DNA of 64,000 nt from Nematocida ironsii (GCA_001642415.1 LTDK01000102.1:1-64000); one strand, 5' to 3'. Counted from the stretch's first letter, positions 48,700 through 58,897 are shown. Notes: a model not told the origin generated them from the sequence alone. Translations and numbers: made by a program.

Positions 48700-49510
48700 T
48701 TTGTGACAGTTTACTATATGACTTATTACACTGTGTATATTATATATTATTACTTATTACACATTGTGTATTATATATTACTTATTACATACTGTATTAT
48801 AATTATGACTTATTACACAGTGTATATTATATACTGTCTTATAATTATTACTTATTATACCATGACTTATTACACACTGTATATAAAATAAAATAATAAT
48901 TATTACTTATTACACAGTGTATTATAATTATTACTTATTACACAGTGTATTATAATTAATATTACTTATTACACAGTATATTATAATTAATGTCTTATTA
49001 CGCATATTATATTATTACTTATTACACAGTGTCTTAATTATATTACTTATTACACTATGTCTTAATTATATTATTACTTATTACACACTGTATTATAATT
49101 AATGTCTTATTACACAGTGTCTTAATTATATTACTTATTACACTATGTCTTAATTATATTATTACTTATTACACACTGTATTATAATTAATGTCTTAATT
49201 ATATTACTTATTACACTATGTCTTAATTATATTATTTATTACACAGTGTCTATTATATTTATTTTATGTACTAAAATAATATTTATTATACTTTATGTAA
49301 TAATAATTAAAACTTATTACTTAGTACACATTGTATATTATATTTTATTTATTATAAGAATATTCTTTATAATAATTATTATTTATTACACATTGTATAT
49401 TATATATTATACTATTATAGACCTATCCAATACTATTATTTATTACACATAGTATATTATATATTATTTATTACACATTGTATAATAAGTATAAATATAC
49501 TATATTTTTT
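48700..49510. repeat. Satellite array, forward orientation
   Basis: Many imperfect copies of a 25-35-bp unit with core ACTTATTACACAGTGT followed by ATTATAATTA or CTTAATTATATT. The clearest higher-order repeat is a block TGTCTTAATTATATTACTTATTACACTA repeated near 49030-49210. It runs up to the ATG of the 223-residue membrane protein. Short frames inside are repeat-derived and not genes. Confidence 0.88.
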
Positions 49511-49517
49511 ATTATAC

Positions 49518-50189
49518 ATGATACATATAGAAATAAATGATTATTCCCATATAAAAGACGTACAGAAGTCTAAAACACAAGAGAACTTCTTAAACTTATC
49601 ATGTTTTAATACGACAGTTAAATTTATACGTATAATTATAAATATTTTAATATTTTTATATATAAATATTTTTAATTATAATATATTTATAACCGTATAT
49701 AAAATTGATAAAATAAAAGGAATAACCCTCCTGTGTTTATCCTTCTCCTCACTTTGCATACTCCTAATTAAGGAATTATATACGAATATTATTATTAATA
49801 ATATTACTGCAGTATTATACGTTATATTCATGATTATTCCTTCTGTTATATTCCAGCAGTATTGGATACCCTTCTTAATAAGTAATTCAGTTATTTTATC
49901 ATCTGAGTATGTTTATATAAGCATAATTAGTATAATTATAATGATAATTAAGCATAATTGTAGTAATAGACTAATTATAACGGTAATAGAAAGTATTCCC
50001 AGTGTAATTAGTCTAATATCATTGATTGAGTATGAAATTAGACTAATTTATATGAAAAACATAAGGATTACTAAGTTTAAAGTATCAGTTACTTGTTTAT
50101 TCTCATTTATATTCATGATAATTGGGGTTATTCTGTTTTATATTGATGTAATTCATGATATACTCAAAAATCAGGTTATAACGGTATAA
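49518..50189 (+). CDS. Hypothetical multi-pass membrane protein
   Basis: A 223-residue protein of unknown family. After a polar 30-residue N-terminus there are about six hydrophobic segments (roughly 35-60, 68-85, 95-115, 117-140, 155-170 and 190-215), dominated by Ile and with few charges. Codon use is extremely AT-rich (ATA, ATT, TTA), unlike the housekeeping genes nearby. It is flanked on both sides by the AT-rich satellite. A transporter or structural role cannot be told apart. Confidence 0.55.
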   Translation: MIHIEINDYSHIKDVQKSKTQENFLNLSCFNTTVKFIRIIINILIFLYINIFNYNIFITVYKIDKIKGITLLCLSFSSLCILLIKELYTNIIINNITAVLYVIFMIIPSVIFQQYWIPFLISNSVILSSEYVYISIISIIIMIIKHNCSNRLIITVIESIPSVISLISLIEYEIRLIYMKNIRITKFKVSVTCLFSFIFMIIGVILFYIDVIHDILKNQVITV

Positions 50190-50640
50190 TAAAAATTTTA
50201 AAAATCAAAATTTAGTTATTCATTAGTAGACCATCAATTATAACACATTATGTAATAAGTGTACATTAATTATAACACATAGTGTAATAAGTATTAATTA
50301 TAACATATAGTGTAATATATTTTATTATCCAAAATAGAAAATAGAAAAATCCACTTATTCATTAGTAGACCATCAATTATAACACATTATATAATAAGTG
50401 TACATTAAATATAACACATTATGTAATATATTTTTATTATTTAAAATTTAAATAATAAAGTGTACACCAATAAAATATATTACATACTGTCTTATATTTA
50501 TTATATATTACACTATGTCTTATAATTTTTATTTATTACACTATGTCTTATAATTATTATTTATTACATAATGTATTATATTTATTATATATTACACACT
50601 GTCTTATAATATCTGTCATTTACTTAATTAAATCACATAA
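50190..50640. repeat. Satellite region with 139-bp direct repeat
   Basis: A stretch of about 65 bp beginning TTATTCATTAGTAGACCATC occurs at 50216 and again at 50355. Both copies contain the satellite core AACACATTATGTAATAAG in reverse orientation. Further on (50480-50610) the core appears in forward orientation (TTACACTATGTCTTATAA). No gene is seen. Confidence 0.85.
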
Positions 50641-50676
50641 TATCTATAAATATACCATAAAATAACTAGATTATCA

Positions 50677-52788
50677 ATGGATACATTTACAGAATCAATA
50701 GAAATGCACAGAATGAGTGATTATGATGGTAATAATTATAGACTCAGACCAAACCATGAAAGAACACAATCTAAATATAACAGACCATTATTTATTACTA
50801 TATATGTAATAAGTATTATATCTATTTTATTTTTTACATTTTATTTTTTTTATAAAAAAACAAACAAAAGTGCATTAAATACTACACAAGACATAATAAA
50901 TAATACAATCATATCCATAAAAGACAATAATATAGAATATATAAACAATAGTACACTAAGTAATACACCACTACCATACACTAATAGTATAACAGATATA
51001 CCATACAGTACAAGTACAAGTATGCCATACAGTACCACAGATATACCACCACTATCATACACTAATAGTATAACAGAAGTACCATACAGTACAGATATAC
51101 CAGTACCATACAGTACCACAGATGTACCGTATACTAGTACAGATATATCAGAGGGTATCATAAGGACAGGTAGTACAAATATGACTAGTACAAATATGAC
51201 CAGTACAAATATGACTAGTACACCACTATCAGATATAACAGCAGTAGAAACAGAAAGAACAATAAAAGGAACAACAATATCAGGTATAACAGAAAGAATC
51301 ACACCAACAGAAAGTATACCAGTACAGACAATGACTAATACAACAGAAAGTATACCAGTAGTAGAAAGTATACCAACAGTACAGACAGTGACTAATGCAA
51401 CAGTGACTAAAATTACTACAACAGCAACTACTCCGACTGAGACAGTAACTGATGCAACTGTGACTAATACAACAGTAATTACTCCGACTGTGACAGTGAC
51501 TAATACAACAGTAACTAATACAGTACCAGTACAAACAGTAACTAATACAACAGTGACTACTCCGACTGAGGCAGTAACTAAAGTAAAGACTGAAAGTATA
51601 CCAGTGACTACTCCGACTGAGACCGAAAGTATACCAGTACCAGTACAGACAGTGACTACTACAACAGAAAGTATACCAATAGTAGATACTGTGACTAATG
51701 CAACAGTAAATACTCCAACTGAGAGTGTACCAGTAACAGTAATTACTCCGACTGAGGTAATAACTAATACAACAGTACCAGTAACAGAAAGTATACCAGT
51801 GACTAATACAACTGAGAGTACCACGGTCACTGATGTAACAGTTACTAATACTACTACAGTAACAGATGTAACAGTAAATACTCCGACTGAGAGTGTACCA
51901 GTGACTGATACTAAAAGTACTATACCAGTGACTAATACACCAGCAAAGACTAATGCAGTAACTAATACAACAGAAAGTACTACAGTAACTGAGGCAGTAA
52001 CTAATACACCAGCAAAGACTAATAGTACACTAGTAACCAATGTAACTGAAAGTACCACAGTAACAGAGACTAATACAACAGAAAGTATACCAGTGACTAA
52101 TACAACAGTAACCAATGTAACTGAAAGTACCACAGTAACTGATACTAAAAGTACAACAGCAAATACTGAGAGTACCACAGTAACTGAGTCAGTGACTAAT
52201 ACAACAGAAAGTAATACTATTCCGACTGGGACAGTATCAGTTAATGAAACTGTCACATCTGCAAATACTAATAGTACACTAGTAACTGATACAGTGACTA
52301 ATAGTACAGTAACAGAAAGCATACCAGTAACTGAGACTAGTACAGTAACTGATGCCACTATGACTGAGACTAGCACAGTAACAGAGACAACTGAGACTAG
52401 CACAGTAACAGAGACTAACACGGTTGCTGAGACTGAGACTAATACAGTAACTGATGTAACAGAGACTAATACAGTAACAGAGACAACTGAAAGTACCACG
52501 GTCGCTGAGACTACTCCGACTGAGGCAGTAACTAATAATAGCACAGTCACTGATACTGAAAGTACTACTCCTACTGAGACTAACACAGTAACTGATATTA
52601 CAACAGCAAGGATTAAAACTACCACTGCACCATCAGAGATAGGGAATAGTACTATAACTGATCCTATTACAGTCACTGCAAATACCACCTCAGTCTCATA
52701 TACTGATAGTATTAATATGACTAATTCTACTGTAACAGATATAATTAATAATTTATTAATTAGGTCTAAGAATATAACAGGAGAATAA
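50677..52788 (+). CDS. Thr-rich mucin-like type II membrane protein
   Basis: A 703-residue protein. A 36-residue polar N-terminus (MDTFTESIEMHRMSD...) with basic residues before the span is followed by one membrane segment at about 38-59 (LFITIYVISIISILFFTFYFF, then KKTNK), so it is probably a type II protein with the large C-terminal part outside. That part (60-703) is a low-complexity tract of Thr, Val, Ser, Asn and Pro with recurring words (TNTTES, TESIPVT, TVTETNT, TPTE, TSTNM). Many NXT/NXS sequons and dense Thr suggest heavy glycosylation. There are no cysteines. It resembles a mucin-type surface coat, perhaps host-facing. The antisense strand is open for 612 codons as a by-product of the repeat codons. 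Confidence 0.75.
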   Translation: MDTFTESIEMHRMSDYDGNNYRLRPNHERTQSKYNRPLFITIYVISIISILFFTFYFFYKKTNKSALNTTQDIINNTIISIKDNNIEYINNSTLSNTPLPYTNSITDIPYSTSTSMPYSTTDIPPLSYTNSITEVPYSTDIPVPYSTTDVPYTSTDISEGIIRTGSTNMTSTNMTSTNMTSTPLSDITAVETERTIKGTTISGITERITPTESIPVQTMTNTTESIPVVESIPTVQTVTNATVTKITTTATTPTETVTDATVTNTTVITPTVTVTNTTVTNTVPVQTVTNTTVTTPTEAVTKVKTESIPVTTPTETESIPVPVQTVTTTTESIPIVDTVTNATVNTPTESVPVTVITPTEVITNTTVPVTESIPVTNTTESTTVTDVTVTNTTTVTDVTVNTPTESVPVTDTKSTIPVTNTPAKTNAVTNTTESTTVTEAVTNTPAKTNSTLVTNVTESTTVTETNTTESIPVTNTTVTNVTESTTVTDTKSTTANTESTTVTESVTNTTESNTIPTGTVSVNETVTSANTNSTLVTDTVTNSTVTESIPVTETSTVTDATMTETSTVTETTETSTVTETNTVAETETNTVTDVTETNTVTETTESTTVAETTPTEAVTNNSTVTDTESTTPTETNTVTDITTARIKTTTAPSEIGNSTITDPITVTANTTSVSYTDSINMTNSTVTDIINNLLIRSKNITGE

Positions 52789-53020
52789 ATATAATATAAA
52801 ATATATTATACATTATGTAATATATAAAATATATTACACATTATATAATAAAATATATTAGTTAAAAATTACATTACTTATTACACAATATACATTATAT
52901 ATTACACATTATACACTACTTATTACACAATATACATTACTTATTACACATTATACATTACTTATTACACAATATGTATTATATATTACTTATTACCTAT
53001 TGTGTATTATATAACGAGTT
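52789..53020. repeat. Satellite array
   Basis: Imperfect repeats of ACTTATTACACAATATACATT and related words, with ATATTACACATTATATAATA. It shares the core TTATTACAC with the arrays at 48.7 and 50.2 kb and separates the two large lineage-specific genes. Confidence 0.85.
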
Positions 53021-53061
53021 TAAAATATTTTATATAAAATTAAAATTTTATTTTTATAAGA

Positions 53062-55872
53062 ATGGAAAGTGTAAAATTACAAGAAACTCTGATGAGATCA
53101 GTAACTGATGGATATTCCATAAAAGGAATAAATCTGTCTCTTATATCAGCAGGTGTACTATTTTCATATACAGAAAAAGGAAAACTCTTAGTAAATACTT
53201 TAAAATCTGGTGCTATCTTTGATTTTATTATTTTTACTACAGTAATAACCCTTTCTATTATGAAAATAATTTCTTCTGTATATAAAAATAATATTATATA
53301 CAGTAAAAAAGAAAAGAATAATTTAGCAAAAATTGAGACTTATTTAGGGATATTTGGTATAATGGTATTAGGAGTACTAGGGAATAGTCCATTATTTATT
53401 ATACTATCTGTGATATCTTCTGTTATACTTAATAGTAATTATAAATTTATTATTACATTATTAATATCAGGAGGATTATTATTCTTAAGTACACCATTAC
53501 TTATGTATCAGAGTATTTATAATATTATTATATCTATGGGTATATCTCTATGTTTATTAGGTATGTTTAGATTAGAATCAATTATAAAGAATGATAGTAT
53601 AAATATGTATGTACACTACTTTATACTTATATCTATAACTATTGCTGGGTTTATTTATAGTCCTATTACATTCATTTTATTACCTATAGTATTATTTATA
53701 TACATGAATGTATCTAATAAGTATGTATATAAAGTATATAATAAGTATAAGGGTACATTATTATTACTGATTAAAATAACGAAAGTATTAATAATAACGG
53801 CAATTATTACATTATTTACAGTATACTTCTCTGCTTGGTATACGAATAATCCAATTATTCTTAGGAAATTATTAGGAGTAGAAGTATCTAAAGATTCTCC
53901 TGTGTTTATTATAATATTAAGTAGTATTAAGTATATTATAGATATGGTAGTACATTATATAAATATATTAATAATGAGTATAAGGCCAAAATCAATTAGT
54001 AATTATATACTAAAATCAGTTGATATCAGTACAGTAGAAGTATCTTATAGTAGTAATATATACAAGCAGATTATTAGTATAATATATAAGTTATTTATGA
54101 TTATAGATAATATACTTGTATATGTAATAGGAGTATCTAGTACTATAGTACATATTGTTGCCAGTATAGTGTGTTATATAGTGATACGACCTATTAGTAT
54201 ATATAATAATATCATACGTGTAATAACAAATGGTATATCATATATATTATATATACTAGATATGGCAATATATTATATAATAGGGAGACATATGCATGTA
54301 GTAGAGAACCCTATAGTGAAAGACAGGAGTATAATAAGTAAGGCAGTAAGTGTAGTATTATACCCATTAACTATAGTAAAGTATTTATTTAAGAGTAAAG
54401 GAAATAATACGAGTAATGTAAGTGTAGTAAATAAGGGTAATTTATTAACTTCTGTATACGGTGTTATAGTACATGTACTATATTTACTATTAGGAGGGTA
54501 CAGTTGGTTATTCTTTATTACTAATGGTAAGGACATGATATCTGAGAAATCGTATGAGATGAGTAAATTTGGGTTTACTCCTGTTATGAGGAATTCTATT
54601 GTGAGTATACCTGATGAAGTATTATATTACAACAAAGGCACATTCTATCAGAAATTCTTTGATACGTACTGTGAGTATGCAGATGTATATGATGAGATTA
54701 ATGGGAATGGTGCATATTCTGAAGAATCAATTGTTAAGCATGATTCGTACTCTGAGTACGATCCAATACAGATGTACAGTAAGGATCAAGTATGTACACC
54801 TATTTCATCGTATGAAACAGAGTTAAGGGATAAGATTAAGAAACTAGGACCTATAAACATAAAATTAACAGACCAAGAATTTGCAGGTATGAGAAGTGTT
54901 CTTCAATACTTCCCATGCATACAGCATAAGAAAGGACTTTCACTAACTGAAAAGTCTTTAATGATGAACTTAGATGATAAGAAGAAGGTAATGAAAGATC
55001 CAAAGAAAACACCAGAGAGTATATTTAAGAATATTTTAGGAATTAAACCAGATTCAAAGAAACAACAGGATACTGCTGATAAAAAGTACAGGAAGGCACT
55101 TAGTAAAATGGCAGATTATTACAGGAAGTATTACTACAACTTTTACATTCTTGGAGAGTATTTCTTAGATAATATAAATAGTTCAGTAAGTAACTGCGTG
55201 AGTGATTCTATTATTAGGATGTATAATAAGATTATTCCAGTGGATTATTCAGGAATAACAGATGAGTACTTTAAAACAATTGTACAAGTCAGAACAGCAA
55301 TTATCAGGAGAGAACTTCCATTCTTAACAGAAGCACAGTCTGCTTTAGTGTTTTATACACCGGTTGTTTATAATCTTGATCTAGACAGGAGCATACTATC
55401 ATCTAAGAACAAAGGAACTGTAGAGAGTGAAGGATTCTTCTTAGAGAATACTACGAACAAGATAAATTATAATGATGTATTTGAAGAGAATACGGATTTA
55501 TTCGTATACCATAATATGAAAGAGCTAAAAGTAGAAGAACAAGTATTACGGTTTAAGTCTACTGTATCAACTTGTCCTACTCCAGTGGGAGCACCATTTA
55601 CTATAACAAGAAGTAATGGAATAGATTTATACATATATAAAGATGATAGTACAGTTGTATCAGTATCTGTTAATAACAGGCCTGTGATGGCAAAGGCAAT
55701 TCCATACGATAAAACACAGAATGTGTGCGTAGACTTAGAATTACCACTAGATTTACTTAAGGAGTATACTTTAAGTAACCCAAAGAGTGAAGAAATAATT
55801 ACTATTACAGTGAGGATGTTCATAGGGCATGTTTCACTTGTTAGTACGCAGACTTATGAGATAACAATATAA
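53062..55872 (+). CDS. Large hypothetical membrane protein with soluble tail
   Basis: A 936-residue protein of unknown family. The N-terminal half (about 1-495) is strongly hydrophobic, with roughly ten to thirteen spans, Ile/Val/Tyr-rich and very AT-rich in codons. The C-terminal half (about 500-936) is hydrophilic, with no repeat, and contains a lysine-rich helical stretch (DKKKVMKDPKKTPESIFKNI, about 637-656) and strand-rich segments near 840-930 that could form a beta sandwich (RPVMAKAIPYDKTQNVCVDL). No motif for transport, catalysis or adhesion is visible. The base composition becomes less AT-rich in the second half, so the two halves may evolve under different constraint. Confidence 0.65.
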   Translation: MESVKLQETLMRSVTDGYSIKGINLSLISAGVLFSYTEKGKLLVNTLKSGAIFDFIIFTTVITLSIMKIISSVYKNNIIYSKKEKNNLAKIETYLGIFGIMVLGVLGNSPLFIILSVISSVILNSNYKFIITLLISGGLLFLSTPLLMYQSIYNIIISMGISLCLLGMFRLESIIKNDSINMYVHYFILISITIAGFIYSPITFILLPIVLFIYMNVSNKYVYKVYNKYKGTLLLLIKITKVLIITAIITLFTVYFSAWYTNNPIILRKLLGVEVSKDSPVFIIILSSIKYIIDMVVHYINILIMSIRPKSISNYILKSVDISTVEVSYSSNIYKQIISIIYKLFMIIDNILVYVIGVSSTIVHIVASIVCYIVIRPISIYNNIIRVITNGISYILYILDMAIYYIIGRHMHVVENPIVKDRSIISKAVSVVLYPLTIVKYLFKSKGNNTSNVSVVNKGNLLTSVYGVIVHVLYLLLGGYSWLFFITNGKDMISEKSYEMSKFGFTPVMRNSIVSIPDEVLYYNKGTFYQKFFDTYCEYADVYDEINGNGAYSEESIVKHDSYSEYDPIQMYSKDQVCTPISSYETELRDKIKKLGPINIKLTDQEFAGMRSVLQYFPCIQHKKGLSLTEKSLMMNLDDKKKVMKDPKKTPESIFKNILGIKPDSKKQQDTADKKYRKALSKMADYYRKYYYNFYILGEYFLDNINSSVSNCVSDSIIRMYNKIIPVDYSGITDEYFKTIVQVRTAIIRRELPFLTEAQSALVFYTPVVYNLDLDRSILSSKNKGTVESEGFFLENTTNKINYNDVFEENTDLFVYHNMKELKVEEQVLRFKSTVSTCPTPVGAPFTITRSNGIDLYIYKDDSTVVSVSVNNRPVMAKAIPYDKTQNVCVDLELPLDLLKEYTLSNPKSEEIITITVRMFIGHVSLVSTQTYEITI

Positions 55873-56004
55873 AAATACAGTTATTCTTAATGAATATTTA
55901 TTTTTTATACTTTTTATAAGTGATTATTACTGGTTTTATTAGAAAATATTTTGAAAATAACGTTATTTCTAAATTAGGAAATAAAAGAATAAAAAGATAC
56001 AAAT

Positions 56005-57330
56005 TTATAAATATAATGCTTCACAAAGATTGTCAATATCAAATGGGAGTAAATCAACATTCTTCTGACCGACTCCTATAAAAACAACTGGTTTATCAAC
56101 TGTATGTGCTAGACTAACAATTGTTCCAATTTTCTCATCAACTGTATCACACTTAGTCACTACAATTCCATCAATTGTTTTGTCTACACAGGCTCTTTCA
56201 ATTGAGTCATTAAACCCTTTTATCTGCTGGATAGAATCATTACCAACTAATGCCTCACCAACATAGAATATCTTATTGGGTTTATTAACCCTAATTAGCT
56301 TTGATAGGGATAGCATAGACTGTGCATTACCAGGCATTCTACCACACGTATCAATTAGTACAACATCAAATTTATTCTCCTTTGCATAGGATATGGCCTT
56401 ACTTGCAATTGACGCCTCATCTTTTTTATATCCCTTCTCATACAGTACAATGGAATGGCCCCTTGCCTGGAATCTTTCAACGTACTTTTTTAACTGTTCA
56501 ATTGCACCACTTCTGAACCCATCACATGCTGCTACGCATATTTTATACTTATTCTTAAGTATCCACAGGCAAAGCTTTGAAAGAGTAGTTGACTTTCCCA
56601 CTCCATTAACACCAACCATGCAGAATACATACGGTCCTTTTGAATTCTTTTTGTGTACTTCTATTTCTTCAATTATCTTATCTGGTGACAAAGTAGGAAC
56701 AATCTCTGAGATGACTTTTTTAAAGCAGTGTCTCATCTGGTCGGTCTCTCCCATCCCCTTATTGCTCTTGTCATTCTTCATTGTTGTCATTATATCATTA
56801 GCTATCTTCCTACTGAGTAAATGAGGAATATTCCTTGATAAAAGATGGTCCTGTATTGCACTCTCATTCACCTCCTTTTTGCCCGTGAATAACCTAAAAA
56901 TATTCCTAGGCTGTTTCCACTTATCCCATCCAGTAGTTTCCTCCTCTGGATCAGAATCATAAACTTCCTCTGCTTTATCCGTTTTTTCTGTTGTAAACTC
57001 ATCAGTCTCTTCACCCGCAATTTCATTTTTAAATATCCCATAAAGAACCCTTGAATTTTCACTTTTTTCTATCCTCTCCTTTGCCTCACTCAATGCGTCT
57101 TCCATTTCCCTTTCAATTTCTGCTTCTTTATACACAATCAGATAAATATTAGAAGTGCCAAATGAATAAGTCAGTCTATCATTCCTTATTTTAATGGTTT
57201 TAATTGTTGAGAATGGCTGCGCCTTCTGAAGAAAGCTTTCTAAATACCCAGGCATGTTTCCCCTCTCTCCTAATACTATTCCACCACGCGTCCCAACCAA
57301 ACTGTATAAAACCCTCTCTCGACTCTCCAT
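56005..57330 (-). CDS. SRP101: SRP receptor alpha subunit
   Basis: A 441-residue SRP receptor GTPase that docks the ribosome-SRP complex at the ER. The N-terminal longin-like SRX domain (about 1-95, starting VLYSLVGTRGGIVL) binds the beta subunit. An acidic linker follows. The NG domain (about 150-441) has G1 GVNGVGKSTT, the insertion-box motif DGFRSGAIEQL, G3 DTCGRM, G4 TKCD and the closing GVGQKNVDLLPFD, all typical of FtsY/SR-alpha. It is shorter than human SRPR (638) because of a trimmed linker. G3 reads DTCGR where DTAGR is usual. Confidence 0.94.
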   Translation of the reverse strand: MESRERVLYSLVGTRGGIVLGERGNMPGYLESFLQKAQPFSTIKTIKIRNDRLTYSFGTSNIYLIVYKEAEIEREMEDALSEAKERIEKSENSRVLYGIFKNEIAGEETDEFTTEKTDKAEEVYDSDPEEETTGWDKWKQPRNIFRLFTGKKEVNESAIQDHLLSRNIPHLLSRKIANDIMTTMKNDKSNKGMGETDQMRHCFKKVISEIVPTLSPDKIIEEIEVHKKNSKGPYVFCMVGVNGVGKSTTLSKLCLWILKNKYKICVAACDGFRSGAIEQLKKYVERFQARGHSIVLYEKGYKKDEASIASKAISYAKENKFDVVLIDTCGRMPGNAQSMLSLSKLIRVNKPNKIFYVGEALVGNDSIQQIKGFNDSIERACVDKTIDGIVVTKCDTVDEKIGTIVSLAHTVDKPVVFIGVGQKNVDLLPFDIDNLCEALYL

Positions 57331-57381
57331 AATTATAATATTAAAAATACGCTGAAATTTTAATTTTATTTAATTTTATTA

Positions 57382-57402
57382 TTTAGGGTTAGTTCGGGTT
57401 AT
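57382..57402. repeat. Paired decamer element, copy 7
   Basis: TTTAGGGTTAGTTCGGGTTAT, 80 bp past the stop of the SulP-type transporter gene and 51 bp before the SRP101 start. Confidence 0.8.
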
Positions 57403-57481
57403 CCTAAATTTATTATTATTTATTCTATTATTGCCTTAAAATCACATTTTTTGGTGAACCTATTACATATTATTAATAAAA

Positions 57482-58897
57482 TCATTCGTTAGAAGAAAAT
57501 AAAGTAGATTTTTTAAGTAATTTCCAAATATACTCTAAAAAGAATATTCCACAGCCTACACCCAGTCCAATTGGCATATTACCATAATATACACAAGGTA
57601 TTGCCACACATACTGTAAATAGTAAGCTATGCAGACCCTCCTTCTTTATTGTGATAATAGAATCTTTTAGTATATCAAACCCAATAAACAGTAAAAGCAT
57701 ATCCAAGCACATCTGAGGTATAAATGCAAAAATAGACTGACCGACTAAATACATCAGTATAAAGCACACAACAAGCACAAATCCATCAATTTTCTTAGTT
57801 GTTGGTTTTCCTCTGTTTAGTGCGATTGTAGAGGAAGATACGATATAAGTAGGGAAAATTCCAAATACAGAACCAACTACATTTGCTATTCCATTTGCGA
57901 CTAATTCTTTCTTTAATGATGGTGTTACTTTACACTTAGCACTGATTGCAGGTGTGTTAACTGGGAATTGCAGCAGAACAACTATAACCATTATTCCCAT
58001 TTGAGCGAGTATATTAATAGAGCATAGAGATTTCCATGCAATTTTATTGTGCTCCATCTGATAAAGCAGAGGAAGGTCAAATAGCATTGAAGTATTCTTT
58101 CCATTCTGCGGTAAGAATGTACTAATTCTTGCATTTTCAATTCCTCCCCACCAGAAGAATATTGGTATATAGGACAGACTAATTATAACTAGTAAAATTA
58201 TACAGTATGAAAATGGCGCTAGTGATGGGAATCTTCTGCCCATTGCATGTGATAAATACCAAAAGGCAAATGCGACTATACCATACACAGCCATGGCTGA
58301 GTATAGAGTAACATTCCCATAACCAGCCACAAAGTTCTGCAGTGTGCTACTACCAAGTTTACAACATAAACACCCAATAACGAATAAGAGTGCTACTTCT
58401 ATTTTACTAGGAATCTTATTTAATACTTTCTGAAACCCCGTCAAGTACAGAACAATAAATGCCAGTCCACTTAATAGAGTGGATATGCTTATAAATGCTA
58501 AAATAGTCCAAAACAATTCTGCATCCTTTAAACCGTATGATTTGTGCAGGATAACACTTACTTCCGAAATAATTCCGAATGTCTCAGATATTGGAGTGGT
58601 TATAACCCCAACTTGGAATGAAGAAAAAAGGAAAAAAACAACTTGGGATATGAATATACCAAATACAAAAAAAACAGTGCTGTATTTTGAAATGTCCACT
58701 CCTGGTACTACACCCAATCCAATTAATCCAATAGTCAACGCATCCATAAAGTATAAAATCATCCCAAGAAAACAACAAGAAACTCTTTCTTTAAGCGTAC
58801 CGGTACCCACTAAATCTGGTTGAAGTAATTGATTCCCTTCTGTTAAAGAATTCGTCTCAACAGGAAATGTATCCATGTCAATTACTCTATTTTCCAT
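57482..58897 (-). CDS. SulP-family transporter, VSB1/YGR125W-like
   Basis: A 471-residue membrane protein with about eleven to twelve spans. It resembles the SulP/SLC26 fold: the repeat-1 region CCFLGMILYFMDALTIGL and the repeat-2 region ELVANGIANVVGSVFGIFPTYIVSSSTIAL (about 305-334), matching the SulP motif ELxxxGxxNxxxGxFGxxP. Within the family it is closest in pattern to yeast YGR125W/Vsb1, whose homologues act in vacuolar transport of basic amino acids. It lacks the C-terminal STAS and CBS domains, leaving only the transport domain. Substrate sulfate versus amino acid cannot be settled by sequence. Confidence 0.75.
   Translation of the reverse strand: MENRVIDMDTFPVETNSLTEGNQLLQPDLVGTGTLKERVSCCFLGMILYFMDALTIGLIGLGVVPGVDISKYSTVFFVFGIFISQVVFFLFSSFQVGVITTPISETFGIISEVSVILHKSYGLKDAELFWTILAFISISTLLSGLAFIVLYLTGFQKVLNKIPSKIEVALLFVIGCLCCKLGSSTLQNFVAGYGNVTLYSAMAVYGIVAFAFWYLSHAMGRRFPSLAPFSYCIILLVIISLSYIPIFFWWGGIENARISTFLPQNGKNTSMLFDLPLLYQMEHNKIAWKSLCSINILAQMGIMVIVVLLQFPVNTPAISAKCKVTPSLKKELVANGIANVVGSVFGIFPTYIVSSSTIALNRGKPTTKKIDGFVLVVCFILMYLVGQSIFAFIPQMCLDMLLLFIGFDILKDSIITIKKEGLHSLLFTVCVAIPCVYYGNMPIGLGVGCGIFFLEYIWKLLKKSTLFSSNE

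Noticed and set aside
48703..49452. Short Tyr/Ile-rich frames at 48703 and 49246
   Set aside because: They start at GTG and are translations of the satellite repeat.
50850..52688. 612-codon open frame antisense to the Thr-rich protein
   Set aside because: It mirrors the repetitive ACN/GTN codons of the sense gene and gives only Val/Leu/Ser low-complexity sequence. The sense frame has a proper start, membrane anchor and sequons.
48685..53020. CRISPR array suggested by regularly repeated cores
   Set aside because: Repeats are imperfect, with no unique spacers of even length, and the genome is eukaryotic; they are satellites.
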